Of a stretch of 64,000 nucleotides of DNA, positions 11,469-22,017 are shown one piece after another. The translations under genes and the position numbers were made by a program. Under the pieces are notes generated by a model, which saw nothing but the letters and a program-made list of their open reading frames with translations, had not been told where the DNA came from and did not search any database. Each line of letters opens with the position of its first letter. Positions within the stretch are counted from its first letter, which is position 1. This stretch comes from Pomphorhynchus laevis (taxonomy: Eukaryota; Acanthocephala; Palaeacanthocephala; Echinorhynchida; Pomphorhynchidae): assembly GCA_012934845.2 (NCBI GenBank), contig WNNJ02001023.1, positions 36,667 to 100,666 of the forward strand, written 5' to 3'.

Positions 11469-13718
11469 ATGGTGAGTAAATCCGAGGCTTTTTCACTGAA
11501 TATTCTTCAGTGGAATTCGGGAGGTGCTTATGCCCTTAGACTTTTATCTGGTAGAGACGCAGATGTTATAGTCCTTCAGGAGACGCGGTCTATCCGTCTC
11601 CCCTATGACATTACTAGACACATCCCAAAGCACATTTATACCCACTATACTCCGTACATAACCCCACCTCACTCCTCTTCATCTCAAGGACTCTTGACCT
11701 TAGTTAATTGCTCCCTAAGGTCTTCCTTCCTGTTGAATTACTCCTGTCCAGCGCTGTCTTGTTTGGTAGTTTCACTCGTTAAAAACAGTAAACGTATCAG
11801 TCTAGCCAATGTCTACATTCGTCCAGGGGAGATTCACAAGAACCGTGAACTCCTGGATGGGATTATTGACGCCGGCTATGACATGATTCTAGGAGATTTC
11901 AACGACAGAACTGGTCGTTGGATCAACGCATCGATACGCAAAGCTAGGAACGGTTACTTTATTCATAAACCACCGTCCCCCTCCTTTCAATGCACATCAA
12001 CGAATTCAATCCTCGATATTTTACTTCTCAACTCGAGGTGGTTGCTCAAACCTGTCTGTAAGGAGCAGTCGCTCCAGCAATTGTCCACCTCTCATGGTAT
12101 CATTCGTTGGCGGATAGAGCAGGACACGCTGCTGAGAAGGAGGTTTCACTTTGATCCAATCAGAGTGGCCTTCTTTCAGGCGGCTATCCAACGCTTCCCT
12201 CTGATAAAAAATGAGAGTTTAACCGAATTAATACCTACCTCTTTTCACAAGCTACCGGGATTCTTTCGACTACCTATAAAGGTCGCATTTTCAATCCCAC
12301 TCCTACAAAACTCAAGGTTCTAGCCAAATTACTAAACCTCCCTAATCTCTCTGCTATCGCCAGACAAACTCTCTCGACTGAATACTGGAGCACTAGGTAT
12401 AGGTTCCAGCTGAGTAAGGATAAGGCGAGTATTGCCCGTCTTAAGCCGGCTCAGTCTTCTTTTTGGAAGGTATTCAAGAAGTTTGTATGTTGGAAGGATA
12501 GATCATTGGGTGGATAGGTAAGATAGGCCTTGATAAAGTTTTGGAAGAGTCACTAGCCCATCACAATTATAGAGCCACTCAATCACCTCAACCAATCCCG
12601 ACCTGGGGTGACTACAGGAAGTGAGGTGGCCGTCACAATGCTATTAGCCTCCCCTTCCGATGTAGCAGGCATCAATATTAGTAAACGTGTTTTTATCCCT
12701 AAGGTTAAATCCTGCTCTTGTCCTAAAGACCTGCGTCCCATCTCGATACAAAATGCCCTCGTGTCGATTTACGAGAAAGCGCTTGCGCGCAAAATCCGCG
12801 ACCATATGTTAAAGCGTAATTTGATCCCTCCTGATTTTCATGGGTTCGTCAAAGGTCGCTCGGTCCATTCAGCAGTAGGTGAGGTGGAGCAGTTTTGTCA
12901 AGAAAATAGCCATCGTCTGGTAGTGGCCGTTTTCATGGACTTCTCTGCTGCATTTGACCGTATCTCCATTCCCTTCGTAATCTCTTCTCTCAGGTCCCTC
13001 GGGTTGCCTGCGAGAATAGTGAACAGGAAGGAGATACTGCTGTACACCAAGCGTTTTTATTATGAAGACGACCCTGATGCGCGTCAGTTCTACCCTATTA
13101 CGAGCGTGCCTCTAGGCTCCCCTCTTTCTCCTATCTTATATCTTGCTGCTTCATCATTCTATTCAAAATATTTAAACGTGAACAACGTCTAGTGGTGTAC
13201 GCTGACACCACATCCCTGTTCACTGGACACCGGTGCAAGGACGTAGTCTCTAACATCAGCCGTTTCTTTTTAAGATTAAAAGACCAGCTTCCACCTTTCA
13301 ATCTTATTTTAAACTCCGCCAAATCGCAGGTGGTCGTCTTTCATGGCACCCCTGCAACAAAGCAAAAGCTCAAGAGATTAGCACTCTCTGCCCTCTCCTC
13401 CATATTTGCCCATGAACCACTCCCTGTCTTCACGAGTCGAGTAAAATATCAGGGGTTCACCGTTACGGTGAACTGGTCGGCGAAAGTTGACCTGGATATA
13501 CTTAAACGTATCCTGAAGAGAGCTAGATGGGCCCTGAAACGGGCCCACCATTTGTCATTAATGGGAATATCCAGGTACGCCTTTGGGTTACCTCGGCTAT
13601 CTCGGGATTAGTCTTCTTTTCAAGAGGACGTCCCCCAGATCAAAGGCTAAGGTGTATTAAGCTCCTCTTCTCTCGTTTACACATCATCGTCCGCGCCGAT
13701 TGGATTCTCCGGGGGTGA
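11469..13718 (+). pseudogene. LINE-A2 ORF2 (AP endonuclease plus reverse transcriptase), frameshifted
   Basis: EN lies at 11469-12323, with ILQWNSGGAYALRLL, VIVLQETRSIRLP, NVYIRPGEIH, GDFNDRTGRW and the ILDILLL segment, so the catalytic pattern is largely kept. The RT segment at 12608-13192 has KDLRPISIQNALVSIYEKAL, FMDFSAAFDRIS and PLGSPLSPILYLAAS. The next frame (13192-13611) begins MVYADTTSLF, where the usual YADD has become YADT, and continues into the thumb-like RILKRARWALKRAHH. The final piece (13527-13718) gives the C-terminus. At least three frameshifts separate these parts. No RNase H follows. Confidence 0.87.
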
Positions 13719-13989
13719 AAGACCATGGGTGGTTCAGTCGGAAAGCGGCGTGTTGGATTGGTTGGGGACTCAGATCCCAATGGATTTGGGGCCGTGAAAG
13801 TTTGGAAGACGGAAAGTAATTATTGGTCTGCAGACTATATTTGATTGTTTGTTGTCTTTGATTTATGACATTTTCTATATTACTTTATGTTATGCACTTT
13901 GTTTTTTCTATTAAGAAAATCTTAAGAATCTTAACACTGAAATTATAAGAATTTCAGTGTTTCGGTAAAAAATTTAGATTCTTTTCAAT

Positions 13990-15225
13990 AATATTATTTA
14001 TTATTATAACACAAGGCTTTCGCAGCAAGGAATGCTTTGCCTGCTCCTCGATAATTGAACGGCATATAATGCACAAGAAAAGGATAAAGTTAAATAAAAA
14101 CGGTCAGATTCTTGGATTTGTCCTTCGAATGCTGTATTGATCAGAAAGAGCAGTCCAATTGCGGACTGATTTTTGGAACTCTCATCGTATTTGTGCATAT
14201 CAACTTTTCAGGTAACATGTTCCACACTTTCCGAGCTCGATGCAACAGTATGTGCACACTCGGACATTTATCATGATCTTGAGTTCTAAGAAACGAAGTC
14301 TGACCACGTTGACAACTGCATTTATTAAGAATTACACGTTCATTAGGGAATTCGTCATAACACTTGAAAATCTGATACATAGCAATCAAGTTTATATATA
14401 GTAAGCGAGGTCGTGTAGAACATATACCTAACTCTACGAGACGCTCTACGTATGACATGCGAGCTAGTGTGGTACATAACTTAGAGCAGCGTCTAAGGAT
14501 GCTAACTAGATACTCAATTTCACTTTAGGTATACGGAAAAGCGGCCTGAATGCCATATTTTATATGAGGTCTTATTAAAGCATTGAACAACGGTTCGAAA
14601 CACTTAACATTCAGCAAACAAAACGAATTTTTCAGCAGAAGGCGTCTGTTTTTAGAGTATATACTATCAGTGTTCATGTGTGTCTTCAACGATGATTGAA
14701 CATCAATACCTAGATCACGTGCGAAAGATACTTACTGAGTTAACCAAACAGGATCCAAACATATACCGAGAGTGCACTATAGACGTACCATTCCATAAGT
14801 GAACATACCAAGATTTAGACAAATACCAGTGCGAAAACATCATCCGCGAATCACATTTAAATCTAACTTCAATGTATGCACGTCTAAATCTGTTCAACTT
14901 TTGTCCACATCTTAAGATCGTCACCAAAAACTAGATGTATGCAGCTTAGTTGAGCCAGTAATGTGTTTAGATAAATATTGAACAGAAGAGACCCAAGAAC
15001 AGAACCTTGACGTACACCAGATTTGACGTTAAGAGATGAAGACAATCTCGATCCCACGCGGACACAATATGATCCATGCTGCAAAACACTTTAATCAAGT
15101 TCACTGCAATAAAATTAATGTCATATTTTATGGGCATTTATACAAATTGCGTATACGATCAAAAGCCTTGCTGATCAAATTTACCTTTAACAATGCAAAC
15201 TTGATTGGGAGGCTTTAGGTAAATC
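13990..15225 (-). mobile_element. LINE-E1: 5'-truncated CR1-like LINE relic (RT end)
   Basis: Minus-strand fragments of a reverse transcriptase. The piece at 14884-15084 reads GVRQGSVLGSLLFNIYLN and FGDDLKMW, the RT palm with the YXDD box in altered form. The piece at 14141-14458 reads MSYVERLVELGICSTRPRLL, the post-RT thumb segment of CR1-like ORF2. The segment between them is out of frame. It resembles family C (YADDLKIW) but is clearly more divergent, so I treat it as a separate, older family. Ends are approximate. Confidence 0.72.
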
Positions 15226-15505
15226 ATTTTGTCGTTGTATATGAATTAAAGTCACAACGACTCGAACATTTATCGACATTTCCATATCGATAAATGTTGT
15301 TTTCTCGTCGAAGATAAAACATCATTTGAATTTAGTTTTATCGCCTACCGTTTGCCCAAAACAAATTGCGATATCTACTGATATCACAATAGCCTTAATG
15401 CTGCTTTAAATTTAATCATTTTCCCATTTCGTTTTTCTAGGTAATCTATTTATGTTCATTCTACAATGAACGTGAATAGATTATATTAAATTAGACTATA
15501 TTAGA

Positions 15506-17796
15506 CTATATTAGGATGTGTAAGGGGTGATAGGAGTACTCTCAGAGGTATGTTGGGGCATTGTGAAATACTCCATTGTAATGTTCGCAGTCTTATATCG
15601 AAGATAGATGAACTTAGATATAGAGTTCAGTTAATTCGCCCTAAGTTACTTGCTATCACAGAATCATGGCTATATAGTGATATTGTTGATAATGAAGTCT
15701 CCATCCCTGGTTATCTGGTTTTCCGCAGTGATCATAAAAGTGGAAGAGGTGGAGGTGTTATTCTTTATGTGAGCAACGATGCAAAAGTAACCGTTCTTAG
15801 CACTTCTGATAAAGTCGAAAGTTTGTGGTGTCGGGTAAAATTCATGCATACTGCTCCTCTTGTTCTGGAGGTAGTATATCGTTCACCCTTGGCTGCCACA
15901 GATAAACTGATTGGGGAAGTAGAACTTTATTCTAAAGGTACCTCCAATGTTTTAATACTTGGTGACTTGAATATGCCTTCGGTTGATTGGAATTCGTATA
16001 CGGCTTTTCCTACTTGTGACCATGCTTCCTATGACCTTCTGGAGTGTATCATCTATTATGGTTTAACTCAGCATGTCCAAAATTGCACTCGTTTTGCTAG
16101 TGACAGTAGATCTCTATTAGATGTATGTTTATCTTCGAACAGTGAGATTATTAACGCTATCCGTTATGATGCCCCGATCGGTATGTCTGATCATTGCGTA
16201 GTGATCTTTAGGTTAAGGTTTCAAGAAGAAGCTCGAGGTCCGCGTGAAAATCAAGTGGTTAATGCTTTCAAAACCAACACAGATGCAATTCAGTCAATAC
16301 TTTCAACAGCTTCCTGGCCAGATCCCGCTGTTGTTGGAGTACACGGCGCGTGGAATTACTTTCAGAAAACCTTAGAGTCGCTGCTTATTTTATTCTCTCC
16401 ACTTAGAAGCAGGACACGTCAAAAAGATTCTCCCGGGTTCGATTCTGAGTTACGTTTAACATTGAGGACTCGTAATTTGATATTCAATCGCTACAAAGTT
16501 GGGGAGTGTAGTTATGATGTTTTTAAACAGGCAAGAAATTTATTCAATTCATTGAAGAGGAAGAAGCGGGGTGCATTTGAGAATGCATTAGCTGACCGGT
16601 GTGAATAGGATTTAAAGGTCCTTTTTCAGTATCTATCAAGTAGGGGAGCTGTTGATTCTTCGATTTGTCACTACTTCTATGACATTTCTGCGAATGACCT
16701 AGCTGAAGAGTTTGCGGCACACAATTGCACTTCAGTAGAGCACGCAAATGAACATAAAACTTTTTGTTTGGAATCTAGTGTGCTGAACACTTACTCTGAC
16801 ACGTGTCTTGAGTTGGACCTTGACAATTTGATAACGCCAGCTAGAGTCTATTCAGAATTACGCCGTCTAAAAGCAAATAATTTAAGAGGTTGTGACTTAC
16901 TACCTTCTGTTTATCTGCGCAGATTAGCAGGCTCAATTTGCGTTCCTCTCTGCAATTTTTCGTTAGTCAATCTTAGAAAGATCTCTTCCTAATGTGTGGA
17001 AGCAGTCAATTGTTCTTCCCTACTTCAAGAAGGGAGATCGCTCTATCGTCGAGAATTATAGGCCGGTGAGCATTACCTGCATTTGCTGTAGAGTGTTGGA
17101 GAGGTTTGTGCATCGCTACATGGTTGAGTTTTTTCGTGTATGAAAAATTTTAGTCCCTAATCAGCACGGATTTCGGGAGGGTTATTCAACCGTTTCAAAT
17201 TTGCTTGATGCTCATCTTGATTGGACAGCGAATAAGACATTATACCGATACAGACATTATATTCTTCGACTTTTCTAAAGCTTTTGATATAGTAGATCAT
17301 GGTCTACTTCTTCAGAAACTTGTCAATACATGACTCCCAAACATAATGGTTGATTAGATTTGAGAATTTCTTCGTGATCGTTGCTTTCGAGTACTTGTCG
17401 ATTGGTCATTGTCTGTGTCTAGAGAATGTCATATTGGAGTACCAAGGTTCAGTTTTGGGTCCGCTTTTATTCAGCATTTATGTTAACGATTTGCCTGGGT
17501 GCATTCGCTCTCGATCATGTTTGTATGCAGATGACTTAAAAATATGGCGGCCCATTCATTCATGTGAAGATGTTGATAATTTGCAAACTGACATATATAA
17601 TGTGGAGTTGTGGGCGGCGTCTAACAAGCTTGTGATAAATGTTTCGAAATGCAAACATGCGTATTATTAGTAATGCTCGCAATCAACTAACATTAGCTTG
17701 TTACACATATAACGGCTGTATTGTGAAGTGTCGATAGTTACAAAGATTTAGAAGTATGGGTTACCTCTAATTTATCAACTAAAAATCACACCGATT
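15506..17796 (+). mobile_element. LINE-C1, 5' part (split by LINE-B1)
   Basis: A plus-strand CR1-like element, 5'-truncated at about 15506, where identity with copy C3 (from about 54690) begins. It runs through EN and most of RT, then is cut at 17796 by the antisense LINE-B1 and resumes at about 22018. Stops and frameshifts are frequent after 16608. Confidence 0.9.
15550..16608 (+). pseudogene. LINE-C1 ORF2 endonuclease domain
   Basis: This 352-codon open stretch encodes the AP-type endonuclease that nicks target DNA. It shows HCNVRSLISKIDELRYRV, ITESWL, GRGGGVILYV, ILGDLNMPSVDW and GMSDHCVV, i.e. the E, GDLN and SDH catalytic blocks. The frame stops at 16606-16608. Further ORF2 pieces follow at 16768-16992 (ITPARVYSELRRLKANN) and 17350-17670 (RT with QGSVLGPLLFSIYVND and YADDLKIW). 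The start at 15550 is in-frame but is probably not the native ORF2 start. Confidence 0.88.
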
Positions 17797-17826
17797 AAAA
17801 AAAAGATTTATATTAACGTGGCAAAT

Positions 17827-17842
17827 GCTTGCAAGCGCACGC
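17827..17842 (-). other. LINE-B1 3'-terminal hairpin
   Basis: A 6-bp stem with a 4-nt loop and one mismatch, just inside the element's 3' end. The equivalent hairpin in B2 is perfectly paired and in B4/B5 is paired with different bases. It probably serves as the RNA feature the RT recognises. Confidence 0.7.
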
Positions 17843-17873
17843 TTACATGACCACAACAAAACAAGACTGTGAA

Positions 17874-19391
17874 TCAGGTGTCGAGAAGGTGTGAACGGAG
17901 GAGGTGTTTGAATGTGATAAAGGAGGGAGCGCGGCGGACGTCGAGAGGGAGTTGATTCCAGGCGAGTGAGGCGGCGACGAGGAAGTATCGGAGACCGTAG
18001 TTGTTGGAGTAATTAGGAACGTGGAGTAAGAGGGTATGACAGGAACGAAGCGATAGCGAGGTGGGGCGAGTATCGTCTAAGAAAGGAAGGTTGATGAACG
18101 ATGGTGAGCCGACAGCGATGAGACGAAAAGTAACGAGAAGAAGGCGGAGTTTGATGCGGATGTGGATGGTGGGCCAGGAGAGTTGGGCAAAATATGTGGA
18201 TGTGTGGTCGAAGCGACGGAGACGAAAGAGCACTCGAACGGCGGTGTTGATTATTCGTTGTAGGGGTAGGATGATGGATTTTGGAGAATTGGCGAAAAGG
18301 CTAAGACAGTAATCGATTTTTGGGAAAAGAAGCGATGAAAGAAGTGACATACAAGAACGGAAATCGATAAGGGGGCGAATACGGCAAATGCCACGGAAAA
18401 TTAAGTTAGACGAGCGGACCTTGTCACGGACGAACGGTTTAAGGGAAAGGTGATCATCGAAATGGAAGCCTAAGAAAATGAGATTGTAGACTATAGGGAT
18501 GATCGATGAGGCAAAAGATACAGTGGGATGAGATATGTTTGATTTACGGGGAAGGATCCACATTATTTTGGACTTTTCGGGGTTTAGAACGAGATGGAAA
18601 TTTGAGAGACGTTTGTAGATAGAAGAAAGACAGTTGGAGGCAGAAATGCCGATATATTGTATGCGATGTGCGGGTGCATGATCATAGATTAGAATGTCAT
18701 CGGCGTATTGCATGACGTTAAAGGAGTAAGGTTTGATAAATGGAGAGAGATCGCCAAGCAGAAGAGAGGAAAGCAGGGGACCTAAGACTGAACCTTGTGG
18801 GACCCTGCAAAAAATAAGGATGGGAGGGGAGGATGATGAATTAGAACAGACGCGAAAGGAACGGTCTGATAGATATGAGGCGAACCATGATACGGAGGAG
18901 GAAGAAAAGCCGTAATCATAACGAAGGCGAGAAAGGAGGACGGAGTGGTCGACAATGTCGAATGCGGAGGAGAAGTCGAGGGAGATGAGAACACTATATA
19001 GAGCCTTGTCTCGAGAAATGAGTAAGTCGTTGTACACTTTTATGCATGCGATTTCTGTCGAGTGATTAGAGCGGAAAGCGGATTGGAAAGGAGGGTACAG
19101 ATTGGATGAGGAGAGATAAGCGTTGATTTGTATTAAGATGAGGCGTTCTAAGAGCTTAGAAAGAGTAGGGAGTAGTGAAATGGGGCGATAGCTAGAAGGA
19201 AGGGAGGGGTCGAGCGATTGTTTCTTAAGGAGGGTACGAACGATTGCGGATTTCCAGTGTGAAGGGAAGATACGACTGCGGATGGACGAGTTAAACAAGG
19301 TTGTGAGAAATGGGGATATCGATAAGCATATAGATTTTAATATGTGGGTAGGCAGGGGATCGGCAGGTGAGGTTTTGTTGGGCAAGGACAT
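17874..19391 (-). CDS. LINE-B1 reverse transcriptase (C-terminal part of ORF2)
   Basis: An uninterrupted 505-codon frame containing the complete RT domain, which copies element RNA at the nicked target. Visible blocks are SSYRPISLLPTLSKLLE (about residue 66), SLDFSSAFDIVDH (137), VPQGSVLGPLL (197) and the catalytic YADDILIY (229), followed by the thumb and the conserved C-terminal helix region ending RSHLLDT. The PQG block is preceded by CR instead of the GV found in B2 and B4. In an intact element this would be the C-terminal half of one ORF2 whose EN lies upstream at about 20766; a frame change near 19390 separates them here. MSLPNKTSPADPLP is internal to ORF2, so the ATG at 19391 is not a native start. 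Confidence 0.93.
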   Translation of the reverse strand: MSLPNKTSPADPLPTHILKSICLSISPFLTTLFNSSIRSRIFPSHWKSAIVRTLLKKQSLDPSLPSSYRPISLLPTLSKLLERLILIQINAYLSSSNLYPPFQSAFRSNHSTEIACIKVYNDLLISRDKALYSVLISLDFSSAFDIVDHSVLLSRLRYDYGFSSSSVSWFASYLSDRSFRVCSNSSSSPPILIFCRVPQGSVLGPLLSSLLLGDLSPFIKPYSFNVMQYADDILIYDHAPAHRIQYIGISASNCLSSIYKRLSNFHLVLNPEKSKIMWILPRKSNISHPTVSFASSIIPIVYNLIFLGFHFDDHLSLKPFVRDKVRSSNLIFRGICRIRPLIDFRSCMSLLSSLLFPKIDYCLSLFANSPKSIILPLQRIINTAVRVLFRLRRFDHTSTYFAQLSWPTIHIRIKLRLLLVTFRLIAVGSPSFINLPFLDDTRPTSLSLRSCHTLLLHVPNYSNNYGLRYFLVAASLAWNQLPLDVRRAPSFITFKHLLRSHLLDT

Positions 19392-19406
19392 GAGGACAGA
19401 TGATAC

Positions 19407-20766
19407 TTATGTAGGTGAGACAGGGAGAAGATGAAAGAGTTCCGGAAGGATGAGAGTAGACTGGGCAGAGTGGGATAGGATGGAGACCGGGGAGTGAGAG
19501 AGCAGCGTGGATACTTTAGTCTGGAGAAATGACGAATAATCATTAGCATTGATGTTGCACGGCGTAGAGGAACGAGCCAGGATTGAGTTAAAAGTATGCC
19601 ATAGAGTTTTAGAGTTAAATAAGGTGATGATTTTATGCTGCCAGAAGGAGTTGCATTTGGTACGTAGTAGGTTGAGATGAGACCGGCGAAGAGCAAGATA
19701 GGAATCACGGAAAGACGGAGTGATCGAGCGGAAATCGCGTCTGAGAGAGCGGTGATAGACTCGAAAAGCATGGCGGAGTCGACGCTTTGAGAGTAGACAT
19801 TGGATGTCAAACCATGTGGCACGGTGCAAGCGACGGTGTTGGTGAGACTTGAAGGGCAAGAGAATATCGAGAGTGGATGTGAGTTCAGAGTCGAAAAGAA
19901 AGGCGAGATCGTGAGGAGATGAATATGTTATTGTGGGTAATGATAGAGACGATTTGAGTAAGGCAGAGCGGAGAAGGGAGAGGTCAAGATTTCTCCAAGG
20001 GCGACGTAGGATTGTAGGTGTGTGAGGAGGGGTGTGGTTGCGAGTGAGATCAAGGGTGATAAGAAAGTGATCGGATAGACCAGGATCAGAGATGGACAGT
20101 GAGGTGTAGGCAGCAAAATGATCGGGGACAGCGATGATGTCGAGTGCCCCACCAAGTATATGTGTGGGTGGAGATTAGTTTGTAATTGTAGTTGGATAGA
20201 ATGTTGATGAAGCGAATGGAATCCTTGGAAGAGGGGCGGTCTAGGCGGATATTGAAGTCGCCTAGAACGAGTGAAGTGATTGAGGACAAAGAACAATGCG
20301 AAAGGAGGTCAGCGAGTTCGGTAAAAAATAAGGCTGTAGGAGCTTATGAACCAGGACGGTATACAATGGCGAGATCTAGAGTGATCGGGTTAGAATAACG
20401 ACAAGTGAGCAATTCAAAAGAGCAAGGACTGAAAGGGGGAATGATTTTGCGAAAAGACGCTGGGTGACGCGCAAATGTGACGATGCCGCCATGATTAGAG
20501 GATTTAGAAGGGCATGACCTGAGAATGCGGGCGAATTCGACTAGGGAGCAACCGGCAGAGAGCAGACGGCGAATGGAAAGGTCGTCGGAATCTGAGTGCC
20601 AGGATTCGGTGAGGCAGAAAAGATCGATGGATTGCTTGGTGAATAGGTTGAGGATAAGATCGGATTTATTGAGAATAGATCTAGTGTTGAGGAGACCGAG
20701 GCGGAAACCGTGTGCTGTGGCGAAAGAGTCTAGTGGAGAAGACACATAGGAGAGATGGAGCGCCAT
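19407..20766 (-). pseudogene. LINE-B1 ORF2 endonuclease half, frameshifted
   Basis: Starts at ATG 20766 with MALHLSYVSSPLDSFATAHG, then RLGLLNTRSILNKSDLIL and FCLTESW, the typical EN N-terminus. The frame breaks near 20344; pieces in other frames (20086-20289 with LVLGDFNIRLDR, 19407-19859 with the EN-RT linker) continue the domain. The undamaged counterpart is in B2 at 43347-44897. The EN start overlaps the end of ORF1 by 37 bp, as in B2. Confidence 0.9.
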
Positions 20767-21754
20767 CGAATTTTTGGACGGGTGTGGACAACTTGAAAAT
20801 TTCCGTCTATGTTTCGGATGGAGAGTGATGTTTCGCCGTTTTCCTCGCGACGGCGTTTTTCGATGCGTGCTGAAGAGATTTGAGCGATTTCAGAAGGAGC
20901 GCGATCGGGGAAAATTCGAGTGGTTGAAGATGACATGAGTTTGAATCGTTGAGAGAGGACAGGAGGCGCGTGAGAGCGATGCTTGAAAACAATTTTTAGA
21001 AGAGTGGGCTGGGAAGGATTAGATTGAGAAGATTGGTTTAGACGGATGAATGCGACAGGAGAAATGTCGTTGAAAAAGGATGGTTTATCCGCAGGAACAA
21101 TAGACGAGAGGATGGATCTGAAGGCGGAAACATCGTGGTCCAGACGTGCTTGTGGAGATAAGGAGTTAGAAGGCGTGATATTAGTAACAATGACGCAACG
21201 ATCGCGAGAAGCAAAGCGCTTCTGTAAAGGAGGACTACTGACGTGAGTAGGTGAGATCACGATAGAAGAGCTGTCAGTTGATGATTTGGAGGAATTAGTT
21301 TGACGACGGGAGACATAGAGGATAATGATAATAAAGAGGGTGGCAAGCGATGTGAGGAAAGGTTATGAGTGGAAGGATAGTGGAGGTTGGTGGAGGTTAT
21401 TTTGATTGATGGATGCAAGTTGTTGAGAAACGAGACGGGAAGGACGGGACGTGGGGTGTAGGGGAGTGAAGATGGCATGGAATGGGAAGTGTATATGGTG
21501 GCAGGGTCGGTGGGTGGAGAAAGGACATTAGAAACGACGGGGGTAGTTTGAGTTGACGTGTTGGATGTTGATATGTGCTTATTGGAAAGGTTGCATATTA
21601 GTTTGTTGGCACAAAAACCACATACGAAGTCTTCTTTAGCCTTATTCTTGTCGCAGGTGATTGTTGTCCAGACGCTGCAGTCGTGTATCGAGCACTGTAC
21701 TTGCGGTTGTTCATAGTTGGTGTCGGTCTTAGTTGTTTTCTTACGTCCTCCCAT
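20730..21754 (-). pseudogene. LINE-B1 ORF1 with N-terminal zinc finger, one frameshift
   Basis: The likely start is ATG 21754 (MGGRKKTTKTD). It is followed by a PHD-like finger with CSIHDCSVW, a further Cys and then FVCGFC, a Ser/Thr/Pro-rich linker, and a globular C-terminal part (SPQARLDHDVSAFRSIL, FIRLNQSS, LKIVFKHRSHA) ending at 20730. A frameshift near 21258 splits it. The same finger layout opens ORF1 of family C. The upstream open reading through the 13-bp monomers is an artefact of that repeat. ORF1 proteins with such fingers are thought to bind nucleic acid or mediate protein contacts; this is family inference. Confidence 0.82.
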
Positions 21755-21766
21755 AAACGATGGTTG

Positions 21767-21905
21767 TTGTCGATTGTTGTCGTCGATGGTTGTCGTCGAT
21801 GGTTGTCGTCGATGGTTGTCGTCGATGGTTGTCGTCGATGGTTGTCGTCGATGGTTGTCGTCGATGGTTGTCGTCGATGGTTGTCGTCGATGGTTGTCGT
21901 CGATG
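21767..21905 (-). repeat. 13-bp monomer array at the 5' end of LINE-B1
   Basis: About ten tandem copies of ATGGTTGTCGTCG (plus-strand reading). Because 13 is not a multiple of three, all frames stay open, which creates spurious open reading frames on both strands. The sister element B2 has about six monomers in the same position. Confidence 0.95.
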
Positions 21906-22017
21906 TATACTGAATCCACTGGTAAACCACGAGATATTTCGTCAATTTGCAAACCGGATTGTATGTGATTTGTCTATGCTTATTAGAAACCAAAACTTTT
22001 TTAAGGTAATGCTTGTG
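21906..22017. other. Filler between LINE-B1 and resumed LINE-C1
   Basis: 112 bp absent from the corresponding place in C3 and from the 5' end of B2. Its last part repeats GCTTGTGCCAA, which also occurs a few bases later in C1, suggesting templated filler at the B1 5' junction. Confidence 0.6.

Larger units (their letters stand above)
10237..13734 (+). mobile_element. LINE-A2: I/Jockey-like non-LTR retrotransposon, near full length
   Basis: A plus-strand copy of family A, 3.5 kb, lying head to head with A1 with only about 80 bp between their 5' ends. Its first bases (ATGTCGGAGCTTCAAAG region, 10243-10261) match the start of A1. It carries ORF1 (10306 on), ORF2 (11469 on) and the common 3' end GGGTGG at 13732, only about 15 bp past the ORF2 stop and with no poly(A) or simple-repeat tail. 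It is the best preserved A copy, but both ORFs contain frameshifts. Confidence 0.9.
17797..21905 (-). mobile_element. LINE-B1: CR1/L2-like non-LTR retrotransposon, full length, inserted in LINE-C1
   Basis: A 4.1 kb minus-strand element. Its 3' end (17797) shows a T-run in sense, a hairpin and the RT ORF. Its 5' end is an array of 13-bp monomers ending at 21905, where it diverges abruptly from copy B2, which ends on the same bases at 45972. It splits LINE-C1, whose sequence resumes at 22018; the flanks share only a short GAT. About 112 bp of unexplained filler lies between the monomers and resumed C1. It is nearly identical to B2 at 41915-45972, so both are young. Confidence 0.92.

Noticed and set aside
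18061-18312. Arg-rich plus-strand frames over LINE-B1 (also 20192-20749, 42022-42213)
   Set aside because: Shadows of the minus-strand RT and EN frames.
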